DNA of 64,000 nucleotides from Catonia carolina (Eukaryota > Arthropoda > Insecta > Hemiptera > Achilidae), in assembly GCA_035578175.1 (NCBI GenBank), contig JAQMRL010000008.1, forward strand, positions 11,886,463-11,950,462. Direction: 5' to 3'. Every line of letters starts with the position of its first letter. The stretch's first letter is position 1. The notes beneath the pieces are model-generated. The model saw only the letters and a list, made by a program, of their open reading frames with translations. It was not told the DNA's origin and searched no databases. Made by a program: the position numbers and the translations under genes. Positions 43,137-55,004 of the stretch are shown piece by piece.

Positions 43137-43450
43137 CACCGGGTTGGTCTAGAGGTAAAAGTCGTCGCCAAAATCAGCTGTTTATTAATTGATTTTCGGA
43201 TACGAAAGTTCCTGGTTCAAATCCTAGTAAAAATAGTTACTTTTATACGGATTTGAATACTAGACAGTGGTTGCCGGTGTACTTTGATGGTTGGGGTTCA
43301 ATTAACTATAGTCTCTCAGGAGTGGTCGACCTAGGTCTGTACAAGACTACACCTCATTTACACGTCATATACATCATCCTCATCTCATTGGGTCATGGGG
43401 TTGCTTATTGTTCTGAATTGAACAGATTGCAACGTATACATATAATGAAA
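43137..43450 (+). repeat. tS3 SINE, complete
   Basis: CACCGGGTTGGTCTAGAGGT, an AAATCAGCTG hairpin start, B-box GGTTCAAATCC, the body, and an A tail. This copy shows the hAT insertion site unoccupied. Confidence 0.88.
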
Positions 43451-43664
43451 AAAAATTATATATTCAGACCAATTTGTTTAGTTAGTTGCGTGCGTCTATA
43501 GAGTTTAGTTTTTAGTAAGTTTTTCATTCTTTAGTGAGTTATTGCAGTTTGTTTTTTGTAATTTATAATTTAAATATTTACTGGGACATATTAAATACAT
43601 ATTTTAAAATTAAATAATTATTTGTATGTTTGTGCATTGAAATAAGGTTGTAGGCATTTGCGTA

Positions 43665-43785
43665 CATTAAAATTTGTAGGCCTTGTTGATAGAATAGGTT
43701 ATGAATATTGCCTACTTTATGCGGAACTGTGTGTACACGTAGAGCAAGAGTTGTGACAGTTCGAATATTGTCCACAGTAATTTAG
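43665..43785 (+). repeat. Repeat L copy 2
   Basis: CTTTATGCGGAACTGTGTGT and CAAGAGTTGTGACAG as in 32795. Confidence 0.65.
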
Positions 43786-43837
43786 TGCAGATAAACAAAC
43801 CCAGAATCTGTTCATATGGAGCCGTGATTAGGTAGAG

Positions 43838-44072
43838 GTTTTTTTTTTAGCTTTTGTTATCGGGAACTGTACATTATTGACAACTACCCAATTCGATGGC
43901 TGTATTTTTGAAATGGATTAGGCATGAAATTGAACAGGGACCCCCAGTAGAGTTTGTTCATGTATGGCTGTCAGCTGGTCACCATACAAAGTCGCTTGCC
44001 CAACCGGTGGTACTTAACAAATAATAGCGACTTACACCAGCTGACTGACTGGGCTGGCCCGAAGACCCTAGG
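43838..44072 (-). repeat. Repeat K copy 2, inverted
   Basis: Inverted counterpart of 41149-41396: GGGAACTGTACATTATTGAC ... AGGGACCCCCAGTAGAGTTT ... TGACTGGGCTGGCCCG. Confidence 0.75.
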
Positions 44073-44299
44073 TATAGTTAACTCCATATAATAGTTGACT
44101 ATTCAACATTTAACAAAGAAAATGACTTAAAAAGAAAATTCTTAAAACTGTATACAATTATTGTTATTTGTTATTGAAAATACAATCGATCAATCGGCGG
44201 TATTAATTTTCCAGTAAATAAATAAATCAGTGCGCTGAATAGTTTTATGGTTTTTATATGGTACTGTTACGATTTAATCTGCTTGAGCAAATATTTTAT

Positions 44300-44448
44300 T
44301 GCTTTTGTTTAGGTCATTAGCCGAAAGGCTAGTTTGAACCTTTAGAGACATTACTAAATAAAAAGAGGAGTGAGGTGGTTTACCTTTGCATTCCTCTCTG
44401 AGTGGAAATGTATGTTTTTCAGTATGCCATGCCCTCTAAAAAGCAATA
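44300..44448 (-). repeat. R1 fragment (CAA end)
   Basis: TTTGTTTAGGTCATTAGCCG to GCCATGCCCTCTAAAAAGC. Confidence 0.82.
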
Positions 44449-44464
44449 AATCTCAATTGCGGTA

Positions 44465-44797
44465 TTAATTTTTTTTTAAATTCCTAATATGTGTACGTTG
44501 CAATCTGTTCAATTGAGAACAATAAGCAACCCCATGACCCATTGAGATGAGGATGATGTGTATGACGTGTAAATGGGGTGTAGTCTTGTAACGACCCAGG
44601 TCGACCATTCCTGAGAGAGTATGGTTAATTGAACCCCAACCATCAAAGTACACCGGCAACCACTATCTAGTATTTAAATCCGTATAAAAGTAACTACCTT
44701 TACTAGGATTTGAACCAGGAACCTTCGTCTTCGAAAATCAGCTGTCAGACAGCTGATTTTGGCGACGACTTTACCTGTACACCAACCCGGTGGGTGT
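44465..44797 (-). repeat. tS3 SINE, complete, with hairpin
   Basis: T-rich tail to the complement of CACCGGGTTGGT. Between the A- and B-box regions it has AAATCAGCTGTCTGACAGCT, a perfect hairpin. Confidence 0.88.
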
Positions 44798-44929
44798 CTT
44801 AATTGAACGTTACATTTTTAATTTTGAAATTCGTTCGTTTTCATACGGTAAGTGTTAGTAATAAAATTTAATTTCATAAAATATTATTTGTTTTTATTGG
44901 AAAAATTTACTTGACATTTATGAGAATTA

Positions 44930-45275
44930 AATTTTCTACAAGTTTTGTTTTAAATTTGTGTGTAACTATTACCTATTTAACTAAGTTACGTATTGTACGT
45001 CGAACGTGAAAGGAGTTATTTCTCGGCCCCTCTTTTTTGTGTTTCACATGGTATATCTTAAAAACAAAGAGAGATACAGTTGTGGGACCAATTTAATATT
45101 TAATTTATCGTGTTAAAAACCGTAAGAAACAATTGAATTATCTCCTTAATTTACCTTCCCAGAATTCCAGCAAGTCTTCATTTAGCTCTGTGTACTAAAT
45201 TCTGGGCGAAATTTTTCACTACCCGTAACTCGCTTACAAACAATTTTCGAACCTATGTTCATACGAACTTTTTTA
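44930..45275 (+). repeat. Diverged FB1 arm
   Basis: GTAAGAAACAATTG, GGGCGAAATTTTTCACT, CCGTAACTCGCTTACAAAC and TTCGAACCTATGTTCATA follow the order of the FB1 right arm. No opposite arm is seen. Confidence 0.65.
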
Positions 45276-45277
45276 TT

Positions 45278-46243
45278 ATTTTTACTTTCTCTTGCCTATC
45301 TGGATATATAGGAAGGAAAGTATTGTTTTCATGTCGATTTTTCGAAATCGAGTTTTCACCGGATCTACACGTTTTCAGACCCCCTGAACCCAAAAACATG
45401 TTTTTAGCGATTGGTCTGTGTGTGTGTGTGTGCGCGCGTGTCTGTGTCTTTGTGTGTGTTGAATAGAATATCTCAAGAACGGAACATCGTGCGGACTTAA
45501 AACTTGAAACTTAAGTTAGATATCACTACAAGACCCGACACGAACATTTTCATCAAAATCTGTCAATCGGAAGTAGTAGTTTATTCGTGTAATTCTTCAC
45601 TTTTTTGCGATTTTCTCAAAAACGGGTCCTACGATTTTTTTTTAAAAATCGCCTGGTTTACTAAATTTTTTTTGCTTTACAAGATAGGGTAGGCGCCATG
45701 TTTGCTGAAATTCTTGGAAAGGCTTTTTTCACGCACAAAAATTGTTTTTTTTTCAGATTGCAGCTTTAATATGCATTGTAGCGCAAATATGTATATAATA
45801 AAAGTTGTAGAGAATTTAAAATCCTACAACTTTTATTTCAAACATGTTTTTTGTATGACGCTTAGTTTAGCGGTAATTAGCGGTTTTCTGTTTTTTTCTC
45901 ACTAAAACGTGTAAAAAAATAGATTTTTTTTACGATTTCAGCCTTAGTATGCATTTTACGACAAAAGTGTATAATCAAATTTATAGGAAATTAAAAGATC
46001 TACAAATTTTATTTAAAGCATTTTTCTCTACAAGTCTAGTTTAGAGTGAAAGAGTGATTTTCCGTATTTTTAAGCCAAACTGAGGTTGATTTTCACTTTG
46101 CGTCTTTCACTCATGATTAAAATAAGGTTACGTTCTTTAAGGTTAGTTTTTTGTTTTTTTCTAATGTTTTATTACTAATGTTAGATTATATTGTTAATTA
46201 TTAGCAACGGCAAGAGAAAGTTGTGTGTATTTTTCACATTTAT
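45278..46243 (+). repeat. R2 copy, full length
   Basis: TTTTTACTTTCTCTTGCCTA to ACGGCAAGAGAAAGTTGTG. Short TG/CG run at 45416-45460. Confidence 0.92.
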
Positions 46244-46246
46244 TTA

Positions 46247-46420
46247 GTTCATTTAAAGTCGCATGAACAACAGCTTGGTAATTAGCGACTACGGTGAGTT
46301 ACGTAACTTTTACGGTGGGTTTTGACTTGTAATAATTTCCAGATTCTATCCAGGAATGGAACCCGGGACCTCCGCGTTGTAGGCTAGCGCGGTACCACTA
46401 CGCTACGGAGGCGGCCACTT
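46247..46420 (-). repeat. tS2 SINE
   Basis: TTTAAAGTCGCATGAACAAC, TAATTAGCGACTACGG, B-box complement GGAATGGAACCCGGGAC and the head complement ACCACTACGCTACGGAGG. It starts at the R2 right end. Confidence 0.87.
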
Positions 46421-47127
46421 TAATTTTATTGTTTTGTATACAATTTTTTTTAAATCTTTTTTATTGAGCAAAATTAAATCGTGGTTGTTAATACGTATCT
46501 TATCTTCTTTGTCGTCTGTCTCATTTGTGTTTTTAGTCGCAACGAACTGAACTTTGTGTGCCTTGTGTGTTTGTATTATAGCTACGTTACACTTTACGAC
46601 ATGCGAAAAATATATGAGATGGAATATTCTAAAACACGTAATTTCCGCTAATCCATCATTCTCTACTCTACTCTCCTCGTCTCTTCCTTCTTTAATTTAT
46701 CATCCATACTCTCTCCCACCCCCTCGTTCTCTCTCATACTCTCTCTCTGTGTTGTTTATACAGTTACCCTAATATTTTGTTTTCCCGGTCTATTATTGTT
46801 CTTGTTTAAATGCCCTTTTTTGAGTTTAGGTTAAAAGTTGTACTTTATGTGCGGTGTTTTTTTGTTTGATGTTGTTAGTTAATGTTTTAATTACTGAAGT
46901 TATATTCGTCTTTTTCTTTTCGCCATATTGTAATACGTGTATTGCGGATTTTTATTTGTATGAACATATGCATACATAAAGGGTTTATTATAAGTTAATT
47001 CTCGACGTTTTTCATTTTCTGGAAATGAAAATATATGTTTTGTTCAAACAGAATGTGTTACATGTACTTTTGTTGTAAGTTTGTTTCTACCGATGTTGAA
47101 ATTAATCCTTAGTAAATTTTAATAATT
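46421..47127. other. No feature seen
   Basis: AT-rich with a pyrimidine-rich stretch at 46660-46750; no coding support. Confidence 0.45.
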
Positions 47128-47455
47128 TTTTGTTTAATTCCTATTGTGTGTACGTTGTAATCTGTTCAACTTAAGAACAATAAGCAGCCTCGCCATGACT
47201 CAATGAGATGCAGATGATGTGTATGATGCGTAAATGACGTGTAGTCTTGTACAGGCTCAGACCGACCATTCTTGAGAATTATGGTTAATTGAACCCCAAC
47301 CATCAAAGTACACCGGTAACCCCTGTCTAGTATTCAAATTCGTATAAAAGCAACTACCTTTATTAGGATTTGAACTTGAAACCTTAAGTCTCTGAAAATC
47401 ACCTGTTAAACAGCTGACTTTGGCAACGAATCTTCTACTGGAGGAGCCCGGTTGG
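47128..47455 (-). repeat. tS3 SINE, diverged
   Basis: TTAATTCCTATTGTGTGTAC to the head complement GGTTGG, same order as 44465-44797. Confidence 0.85.
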
Positions 47456-47533
47456 TTGACTTTTATGATATTGTATATTATTTTGAGTGAAAATAAAGTT
47501 TTTTTTTTATTTTTTTTTATTTTATTTTTTTAA

Positions 47534-47706
47534 ATTTATTTATTTAGAGTCGCATCAACAACTTGGTCATTAGCGACTACGGTGGATTGTGTAACATTAA
47601 CTTTGGGATTTGACATGTGAAAATTTCCAGACCCTCGCCGGGAATCGAACCCGGGAACTCCGCGTGGCAGGCCAATGCGCTAACCACTACGCTACGGAGG
47701 CGGCCG
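47534..47706 (-). repeat. tS2 SINE, well preserved
   Basis: TTTAGAGTCGCATCAACAAC, TCATTAGCGACTACGG, GGGAATCGAACCCGGGAAC and the head complement ACCACTACGCTACGGAGG. Confidence 0.9.
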
Positions 47707-47731
47707 AAAATAAAGTTTATTTTACAGTAAC

Positions 47732-47818
47732 CTACCGAATTGGTCTAGAGGAAAAGTCGTTACCGCGAGTCAGCTGTTTTACAGCTGATTTTCGAAGACG
47801 AAGGTTCCTGATTCAAAT
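47732..47818 (+). repeat. tS3 fragment (head only)
   Basis: ACCTACCGAATTGGTCTAGA through the CAGCTG hairpin to TTCAAATTCC. It is cut off where L3 sequence starts. Confidence 0.75.
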
Positions 47819-47824
47819 TCCTCA

Positions 47825-48790
47825 TTGATCTTCTTCTTCAGGCTAAATACTCGTATTTGGAACTATTGTCTTAAAACGTCACTTCTTATCTTGTTCTTAA
47901 AAGTGCAGCCCTTCACTGCCCGAAGAAATTTCATTTCCGCATCTCTGAATTGGGTTTGTTCTCTCTTTGAAAGCACCCATGTCTCGCTGCCATGCATTAA
48001 TTATAACTGGCACCACCAAAATTTTGTAGGAGTTTAGTTCCGTTTCCTTTCTTGTTTTGTGCTTTAGGGTTCTGTGAATTGTTCCGCAAACGTACCTAAA
48101 TCTAGTGATTTTATTCGTTACATCATCGTCCTTTGTAAAAAATATTTCACACCCCAAATAACTGAAACTGGCTATCTACCCTACAATCACTCATGACAAT
48201 GTTTGATGTCACCGGGTATTTTCAACTGAAAGCCATCAGTTTTGTTTTGTTAGCGGATATAGTCAGCTTATAGTCATCACATCGTCCATCCAATGGTAAA
48301 CTCGCGAATGTACAAATTTTACGAATATGAGTTTGTTAGTGCATGCTGATGTTTACAACCCAACACGTGCAGTAAACTCGCGAATATGCATCTTGTTCGG
48401 TTAGGGAGATACAGCCTTTGTAAAGTTATGAAAATACTCAAAGTGTGTTAAAGAAGAAAGCATTGAATTTGTTTTTTTCTCTCCAGTAAAACTGAGAATT
48501 TGCACATTCGCGAGTTTACTATTGGATGGACGACATGTTCTTTACAGCGTGTGTACTCGTTTCTGTGGCATGTCCCGTTACTCTTGTATCATCTCAACAT
48601 CATCAGCGTACGATATAATATTAAATTTTACCACAGCAGGACTTAGTTGGACCCCGGTGTCAAAAGATTGCTTCCACCTATAGATAATGTCATCCAGATT
48701 GATAATAAAAAGCGTTGGAGCAATTAAACAGCCCTGTAATTAATTCAGTTATGTTTTTGCTGGTAACAATCATTGCAGTCGTGCCTTGGT
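47825..48790 (-). pseudogene. L3a: non-LTR reverse transcriptase fragment split by MITE-4
   Basis: The minus strand, right to left, encodes QGCLIAPTLFIINLDDIIYR, then a YADD catalytic box. After the MITE it continues FRYVCGTIHRTLKHKTRKET and later CGNEISSGSEG with frameshifts. The L2 family is the closest in the window (ICGTIHRALKNSAPKET). Non-functional. Confidence 0.75.
48283..48532. mobile_element. MITE-4 inside L3a
   Basis: 250 bp with inverted ends CGTCCATCCAATGGTAAACT / the same with one change, extending to CGCGAATGT. ACAT at 48279-48282 and 48533-48536 may be a 4-bp target duplication. TAAACTCGCGAAT also recurs internally. Confidence 0.8.
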
Positions 48791-48839
48791 ACAAACTTGT
48801 TACACCTTGTTAATGGAATTAACAAGGTGAAAAAAACTT

Positions 48840-49835
48840 ATTTCTTAAATTCATTGCTGTACGCAGATGACACATTTATTATTTTTAACACAGAAGACAG
48901 GCTCTAATATGGCATTTATAAGCTGCACAACATTAGCGCAGAGTTTGGCATGAGAATATCGGCGAAAAAATGAAAGATAATGGGATTCAAGGGAAGATGG
49001 CCGGTCCGCTCAAAAATTATACTTGGCAACCGACTATAGAACAAGTTCAAGATTTTAAATAATTAGGATGCAGGATTTCCTATTGCGAAGATGATGACGT
49101 GAGTGAAAAACTGAAAAAATTCAGCGCTGCGCGATTCTATTCGCAGAACATATGAAAGAAAACGAGATAGGACACCCAAATGAAATTTTAAAGAGCTGTA
49201 CCACTCATGCCATATGGGAGGGAAACATGGGTGTCATTACAGAGAAATGAATCTCTTATCCAGGCATCTGATATGATATTTTTGCGGGGTCAAAGGTTGT
49301 ACCCGATTAAATAGAGTATAGGTATCAGACGAACTAATGTCCCATAACGGAGCGAGTGAGAGGGAGATATGTGGCATAACTACCCATGCGCTCAAAGGTC
49401 TTTACCGTAATAATCCAAATCTGAAAACATACTTCAGTCGTTATATTGCTTATTAGTTTACTGCATGCATAAACGCTTGCTAACAACAACGAGTAAAATT
49501 AAAGACAATGTAATTGGAACGGCGCGTATGGGTTGTGCGAGTGAGAGCGTTATGCATTCTCTCACTCCCACGGCTAGGGAACATTAGTTCATCTGAATAG
49601 GCTACTATACGTATCGAAACTATACGCGCCGAGTTAAATGTTCAGTCACTGTGTGAAACGTTAAAAATGTACAAGAGAAACTGGTCCAACCATTTACTTC
49701 GCATGCCAGCACACAGACTTCCTCTACGAGCTTGGAAATATAAGCCTAGAAGGAAGCGAGGCTTGGGAAGACCTAAAAAGAGATGGATGCTGGTACAGGC
49801 CATTGAGCCTAATCCTTGACAGATGATGATAATGA
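48840..49835 (+). pseudogene. L3b: second reverse transcriptase fragment, split by MITE-1
   Basis: Readable with stops and shifts: SLLYADDTFIIF (catalytic box), MRISAKK, ILGNRL and a C-terminal part with RNWSNHLLRMPAHRLPLRAW and RKRGLGRPKKRWM. Ends in a (GATGAT)n tail at 49826-49852. Opposite orientation to L3a. Confidence 0.7.
49319..49607. mobile_element. MITE-1 copy B in L3b
   Basis: 289 bp flanked by TA (49317-49318, 49608-49609). The sequence is the inverse complement of copy A at 538-820, including the GAACTAATGT ends and CTGCATGCATAAACGCTTGC core. Confidence 0.87.
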
Positions 49836-49861
49836 TGATGATGAAAAAACCCTATTTAATT

Positions 49862-49965
49862 AGAACGTTCCTAGCTTCAGCCGATCTAGGTTTTCAAATG
49901 CCTTTTGGAAAACTATAAAGGCGATATGGGTTTCTAAATTAATCTCACGTTTTTTTCCAGTTACC
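49862..49965 (-). pseudogene. L3c: short RT fragment
   Basis: The minus strand gives REINLETHIAF and FQKAFENLDRLK, the DFQKAFD region of an RT. Only ~35 codons remain. Confidence 0.55.
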
Positions 49966-50625
49966 TATTTTAATTGTAAAGATAGCATGTATTGTTGACC
50001 GAAATGTTGAATAATCACAAAAGTGTATAGTGTAATATTTTAATAGAAAATGGCGCGTTGTATTTATAGTATAATTACGCGTTAGAAACTATCCACTATT
50101 TCGGGGAAAACCGGAAACAAGCAAACAGTGGAACAAACGAGCAGACGAGATTTAAATCAACACAAGTGTACAAATATTATTTATGTTATGAAGTTCGTTG
50201 TTAACGAGTAATAAACACACAGATTTTGTGAAAACAAAAACGACACGAGTAACCGTTTTCATTTTAGCAACGACTGCTGTTGATCTCTCGCAGGCATTCA
50301 TTGTCAACGTTGGGTGGAAATGAATGTAAAGGGTGAGGAAATTAGTAGAGATAAGGGAATTTGGGGAATCGGTGGATGGGGGAAATGGCAAGAAATATTT
50401 GTACATCGTTTGTGTAGGTATTTCTGTGTGTGTACAGTTGTCTAAATTTGAATTGTGATAAACTTTTTGTATCTAATATTGTGGATTTTGAATCTAATAA
50501 TGTAGTTACAACACTGGAAAGAATAAGGAAATAAATAATGTTTAATATTATTTTATTCTTATAATCTTTAAATCTCAGCTCACATCCTGATATTTTGATT
50601 CTGAACAAGCTGGTTTTTGCTTTCT
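49966..50625. other. No feature seen
   Basis: Unique-looking sequence upstream of the arrestin exons; no coding support on either strand. Confidence 0.45.
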
Positions 50626-50758
50626 GTTGCCCTGTATGCATATATAGGGAAGGAAAGTACGGTATTGTTCTCATTTCGATGTTTTGAAATAGATTTTTTA
50701 CCGGATATACAAATTTTCAGGCCCTCTAAACCCCAAAAAAACATGTTTTTAGCGATTG

Positions 50759-50793
<35 letters not shown>

Positions 50794-50838
50794 TGTGCGA
50801 GCGCGAGCGCGCGCGCGTGCGAACAAAATATCTCAAAC
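50626..50838 (+). repeat. R2 left-end copy
   Basis: TTGCCCTGTATGCATATATA to the TG/CG run (50760-50820) and AACAAAATATCTCAA. Confidence 0.85.
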
Positions 50839-50931
50839 TTCTTACTCTAGTAGATAAATACGCTGACACATAAGTTGTTATAGTGGGGTATCGTTTTATT
50901 GTTTTTGGTAGTTTTTACGCTAATTATAATC

Positions 50932-51605
50932 TTTTTACTTTCTCTTGCCGTATATGATTATATAGGGAAGAAAAGTATTGTTTTCATGTCGATATTTCAC
51001 AGGATATAAGCCTACACGTTTTCAGGCCCTCTGAAACCAAAAAGCATATTTTTAGCGATTGGTGTAATAATCAAAATTGTATTGAACACGTAAAAACCTA
51101 CAACTTTTATGTTAAGCTTTTTTCTCTACATAGCCTAGTTTCTGCCCATAACAGACAGGTGGAGTGTCAAATTATTTACACTCAATCTGTTAGTTGCAGG
51201 GCTAAAATAAATAGTTCTGTTTCTTATCACATGGTCAGTCAATTAAATGACTGAATCATTTAAGAACAGAAGAGGTAGAGGTGTAAAATACACTAATCAG
51301 AGTTATATTCTCTGAAAGTAATGAATTTCATTGTACAGCCAGACTCTGTGGTGAATGAAGTGAAGTTGTCATTTACAGAGTGGAAAATATATGCTTTTCA
51401 GAGGGCCCGGCATGCTGATAAGCGTACTTTTCCACTCAGTGAGGAAGGCAATGGTAAACCACCTCACTCCTCGTTTTACTTAGTAAAACCTCTAGAGGTT
51501 CAAACCAGCCTTGCGGCTGTTGACCTAAACAACAGCCTAATTTAGCAGTGGATTTAGAGCCAGTAGTTAACCGGCAATCACTGATTTCCCGTATTATTTA
51601 AAAAA
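50932..51605 (+). repeat. R2 copy, internally deleted, nested R1
   Basis: TTTTTACTTTCTCTTGCCGT through TTTTTAGCGATTGG. It then jumps past the microsatellite and middle to TAACTTTTATG-like sequence and CTCTACATAGCCTAG; R1 follows, then CTAATTTAGC to TGATTTCCCGTATT. Confidence 0.8.
51142..51533 (+). repeat. R1 copy with 10-bp target duplication, open frame kept
   Basis: Full length. AGCCTAGTTT (51132-51141) and AGCCTAATTT (51534-51543) differ at one base. The R1 frame is open (51321-51545). Confidence 0.92.
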
Positions 51606-51608
51606 AAA

Positions 51609-51755
51609 AATTTTTACTTTCTCTTGTTATACGAACATATAGGGAAGGAAAGTACTGTTGTCATGCCGAATAATCGAAATCGAGTTTTGACTGGATATGC
51701 ACGTTTTCAGACCACCTGAACCCAAAAAACATGTTTTAAGCGATTGGTTTGTGTG
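51609..51755 (+). repeat. R2 left-end fragment
   Basis: TTTTTACTTTCTCTTGTTAT to GCGATTGGTTTGTGTG. Confidence 0.83.
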
Positions 51756-52283
51756 TTTGTTTCTCATTTTATTATTTTTTTTAAATATTTCAATATTATT
51801 TTATTATCTTTAAATTTATGAGCTAACATCGTGATATTTTAATTTTGGACCAGCTGGGGGTTTTTTTTAAAGCGAGTTTAAATATAATTTTCAAAATTCT
51901 CTTAATGGAGTGTAAAATGTGTGGCGAGTGATAATGAAATCGTTGTTTGTGTTCTCTTAATAATATTGTAGTCCTATATTATTTCAAAAAGTTTTAATGA
52001 AATTCAATTATAAAGTTTTTGTAATGAATTTTGGATGGTGCGTTGTGTGTAGGTTTCAACAGGATCCGTTTTCAAATTCCTAGTACAGTATCATTCATTA
52101 TCTCAATGTGACAACAGTTGATGTTTGTATGTTGATATTAACATAAAGTTTTAGAAATGAGAACGATATCGGATGAATTTGCCTCGCAACTTTCTTTTAT
52201 CTACGTTCCGTAAAAGTTATTTGTGTTGATTGTCAGTGAGTTTTTATATTCCTTTATTATAGTCTTCTATGACCGTATCATTA
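51756..52283. other. No feature seen
   Basis: AT-rich; no recognised repeat or gene. Confidence 0.45.
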
Positions 52284-52560
52284 GTTAGTTGCTATCTAAC
52301 GATTTTCGGATTCGTAATCTACACAAAGAATTAGTGGGCCTGAATTGGGTTTGAAGTTCCGGTATCAACCGAACGTGGTTCCCAAAACCGGAATTCTAGA
52401 AATCAAAGTTGGAATTTGGAAACAAAAATAGTCATTCCATTCGTCTTAAAGAGAAGTCTTAAAGATACTGAACACTAATAGTTTTTGGCGTAAGTCAAAG
52501 GTAAGCCTTTTTAAAAATTACCGCCAGCCGTGAGATGCATAGTCTCATGAAAGGGATTTT
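52284..52560 (-). repeat. Repeat M copy, inverted
   Basis: GATTTTCGGATTCGTAATCT ... GTGGGCCTGAATTGGG ... GGTAAGCCTTTTT, the inverse of 9110-9390. It abuts an R2 left end. Confidence 0.65.
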
Positions 52561-52699
52561 TACTTTCTCTTGCCTATATGAATTTATAAAAAGGAAAGTA
52601 TTGCTTTCGATTTTTCGAAATCGAGTTTCACCGGATCTACACGTTTTCAGCCCCTGAACCCAAAAAACATTTTTTATTTATTGGTCTGTGTATGTGTTC

Positions 52700-52740
<41 letters not shown>

Positions 52741-53538
52741 TGCGCGCGCGTGTATACAGAATATCTCAAGAACGGAACATCGTACGAACTTGAAACTTAA
52801 GTTACATACCACTACCGGACCCGACACGATCATTTCATCAAAATCGGTCAACCGGAAATAGTAGTTTATTCGTGTAATTTTTCACTTTTTTGCGATTTTC
52901 TCAAAAACCGGTCTTAATATTTTTTTAAATCACCTGGTTTACTAAATTTTGTATGCTCTACAAGATAGGGTAGACGCAATGTCTGCTGAAATTCTTGTTG
53001 AGGCTTTGTTTTCTCATAAAAAAATTGTTTTTTTAAGACTACGACTTTAATATGGATTTTAGCGCAAAAATGTATCTAATCTAGTAAAGTTGTAGAGAAT
53101 TTAAAATTCTACAACTTTTATTTAAATTTTTTTTTGTATAATGCTTAGTTTAGCGGTAATTGGCGTTTTTCTGTTTTTCTTTCTCACGAAATCGTGTCAA
53201 AAATTGATTTTTTAAAGAATTCAGCCTTATTATGCATTTTATGACAAAAACGTAGTTATAATCAAATTTATAGTAAATTAAAATATCTGCAACTTTTATT
53301 TAGAGCATTTATCTCTACAGATCCTAGTTTAGCGTGAAAGAGTGATTTTCAGTATTTTTAAGCAAACTGAGGTTGATTTTCACTTTACGTCTTTCACTTA
53401 TGATTAAAATAAGGTTATGTTTTTTGAGATTAGTTTTTTGTTTATTTCTAATGTTTTTATTACTAATGTTAGGTTACATTGGTCATTATTTGCATTGGCA
53501 AGAGAAAGTTGTGTAAGTGTTTCACCACAGATTTTTTT
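52558..53538 (+). repeat. R2 copy, full length
   Basis: TTTTTACTTTCTCTTGCCTA to TTGGCAAGAGAAAGTTGTG and TTTCACCACAGATTTTT. TG run at about 52705-52738 followed by a CGCG core. Confidence 0.92.
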
Positions 53539-53539
53539 T

Positions 53540-53600
53540 ATAGCTATACAGTCCGAATCCGAGAGATTGGCGTTGAATTTTGAATCACCTTGTCTTATAA
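53540..53600 (+). repeat. FB1 end fragment
   Basis: AGAGATTGGCGTTGAATTTTGAATCACC-type ending as in the FB1 right terminus, ~50 bp only. Confidence 0.5.
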
Positions 53601-54290
53601 AAAATTTTACCGTTAGTATTAAGTGAGGATTCTTTCGACTAAGCCCTTTAAGAAGTTTAGTTTTGTTTGTTAGTGGCTTTTGGTTTAATTTAATGTGATT
53701 CGACCTGGTGAAACGATTATCAAGTATAACAACTAAATAATTGACCTAATTTGATTTAGGAATTTGGGAAAATGGGTAACGTTAGTTTCCAATTTGTTGA
53801 ATTAATATTGAAATTACTACGGTTGTTCATTTCGAATGAGTATGTTACTGCAGAAACAATCCGATTGAATAATTATTGTCATAGAAGATCAGGTAGATAA
53901 ATGTCACTGCTTTAATCGTTGCATTAGTTTGCCCCGTAGTCCGATCACAAGGGCTGGTCGGTGTACGTGTCACTGCAGTTCACATTCACGGAGAGAGATC
54001 GTGAATGTGGCAAGAGAAATGGTCTTCGGGGCCGAGATACGTCCTTTAACCGAGTGTTTGTAACCAACTACATACACCGTATTGATAGTTATACCGTGTG
54101 TAAATTTATTTAACTCCACCGTGTAGATTAATTAATTAACTACTCACATTTATTTGCTCTCTACCCTTTCGCAAACACACACACACACACAAATTGACCC
54201 TTTCACCGTACCTAATTTCCATCTACATACTATTAAAATACACATTAATCGAATAACACTTTCGATATTTGGTTCATTACTTTCACCACA
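53601..54290. other. No feature except a short (CA)n
   Basis: Unique-looking; (CA)n at 54175-54191. Confidence 0.45.
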
Positions 54291-54342
54291 TGTATGAAAA
54301 TCTGGTTTGAAACATTCACACCAGATAACAATACACCAACGC

Positions 54343-54500
54343 CCGGCCGGTTGGCGTAGTGGTTAGCGCAACTGGCTTCAACGCCGGCGACCCGGGTTCG
54401 ATTCCCGGTCAGGTCCGACATTTTTTCATCACTAATCTTCTTGTATAATCCTTCTCACCGTGTGCATTAGCAGTCATTGCAAAACAGCCGGACGTAAAAA
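54343..54500 (+). repeat. tS1 SINE
   Basis: A-box GGTTGGCGTAGTGGTTAGCG, B-box GGGTTCGATTCCC, GTGCATTAGCAGTC, GCCGGACGT and an A tail. The flanks belong to a diverged R2 (54292-54340 and 54530-54765). Confidence 0.87.
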
Positions 54501-54529
54501 AAATACACACACACACACGACTTTTACCA

Positions 54530-54765
54530 TTGTAAATAATGAATAATTTAACCTATATTTTCATCATTAGTAAACAATGTAAAATTAAAATATAACCTAA
54601 TTTTAGTCATGAGTGAATGACGCAAAATGAAAACCAACTTATGTTCAACGTAAAAATACGGAAGATCACTTTTTCGACGCTAAACTACTCTGTAGAAAAA
54701 ATAATGTTTGGAATAAACATCCAATATACATGTATATATTGTTTATTGGAATATATCCGTTTAAT
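54530..54765 (-). repeat. R2-like diverged fragment
   Basis: TATAACCTAATTTTAGTCAT, GAGTGAATGACGCAAAATGA and CGCTAAACTACTCTG, the complement of the R2 right part. Confidence 0.7.
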
Positions 54766-54767
54766 TT

Positions 54768-54940
54768 TTTTTTAGTTTATTTAAAGTCGCATCAACAGCT
54801 TGGTTATTAGCGACTACAGTGGGTTATGAAACGTTTAGTTGTGACTTATTATAATTTCCAGACCCTAGCCGGTAATCGAACCCGGGACGTCCGCGTGGTA
54901 GACCAGCGCGATACCTTTACGCTACGGAGGCGGTCTCCGT
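54768..54940 (-). repeat. tS2 SINE
   Basis: TTTAAAGTCGCATCAACAGC, TTATTAGCGACTACAG, GGTAATCGAACCCGGGAC and the head complement TTACGCTACGGAGG. Confidence 0.87.
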
Positions 54941-55004
54941 TTAATTTTGGTTGACTACACTTCTGTCGTTAACATGCACACTCTGGCCGCAATCGTACTA
55001 ATTT

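Noticed and set aside
49966..50625. Upstream arrestin exon or 5'UTR in unique sequence
   Set aside because: No ATG plus donor in the required phase stood out, and the minus-strand frames there lack arrestin features.
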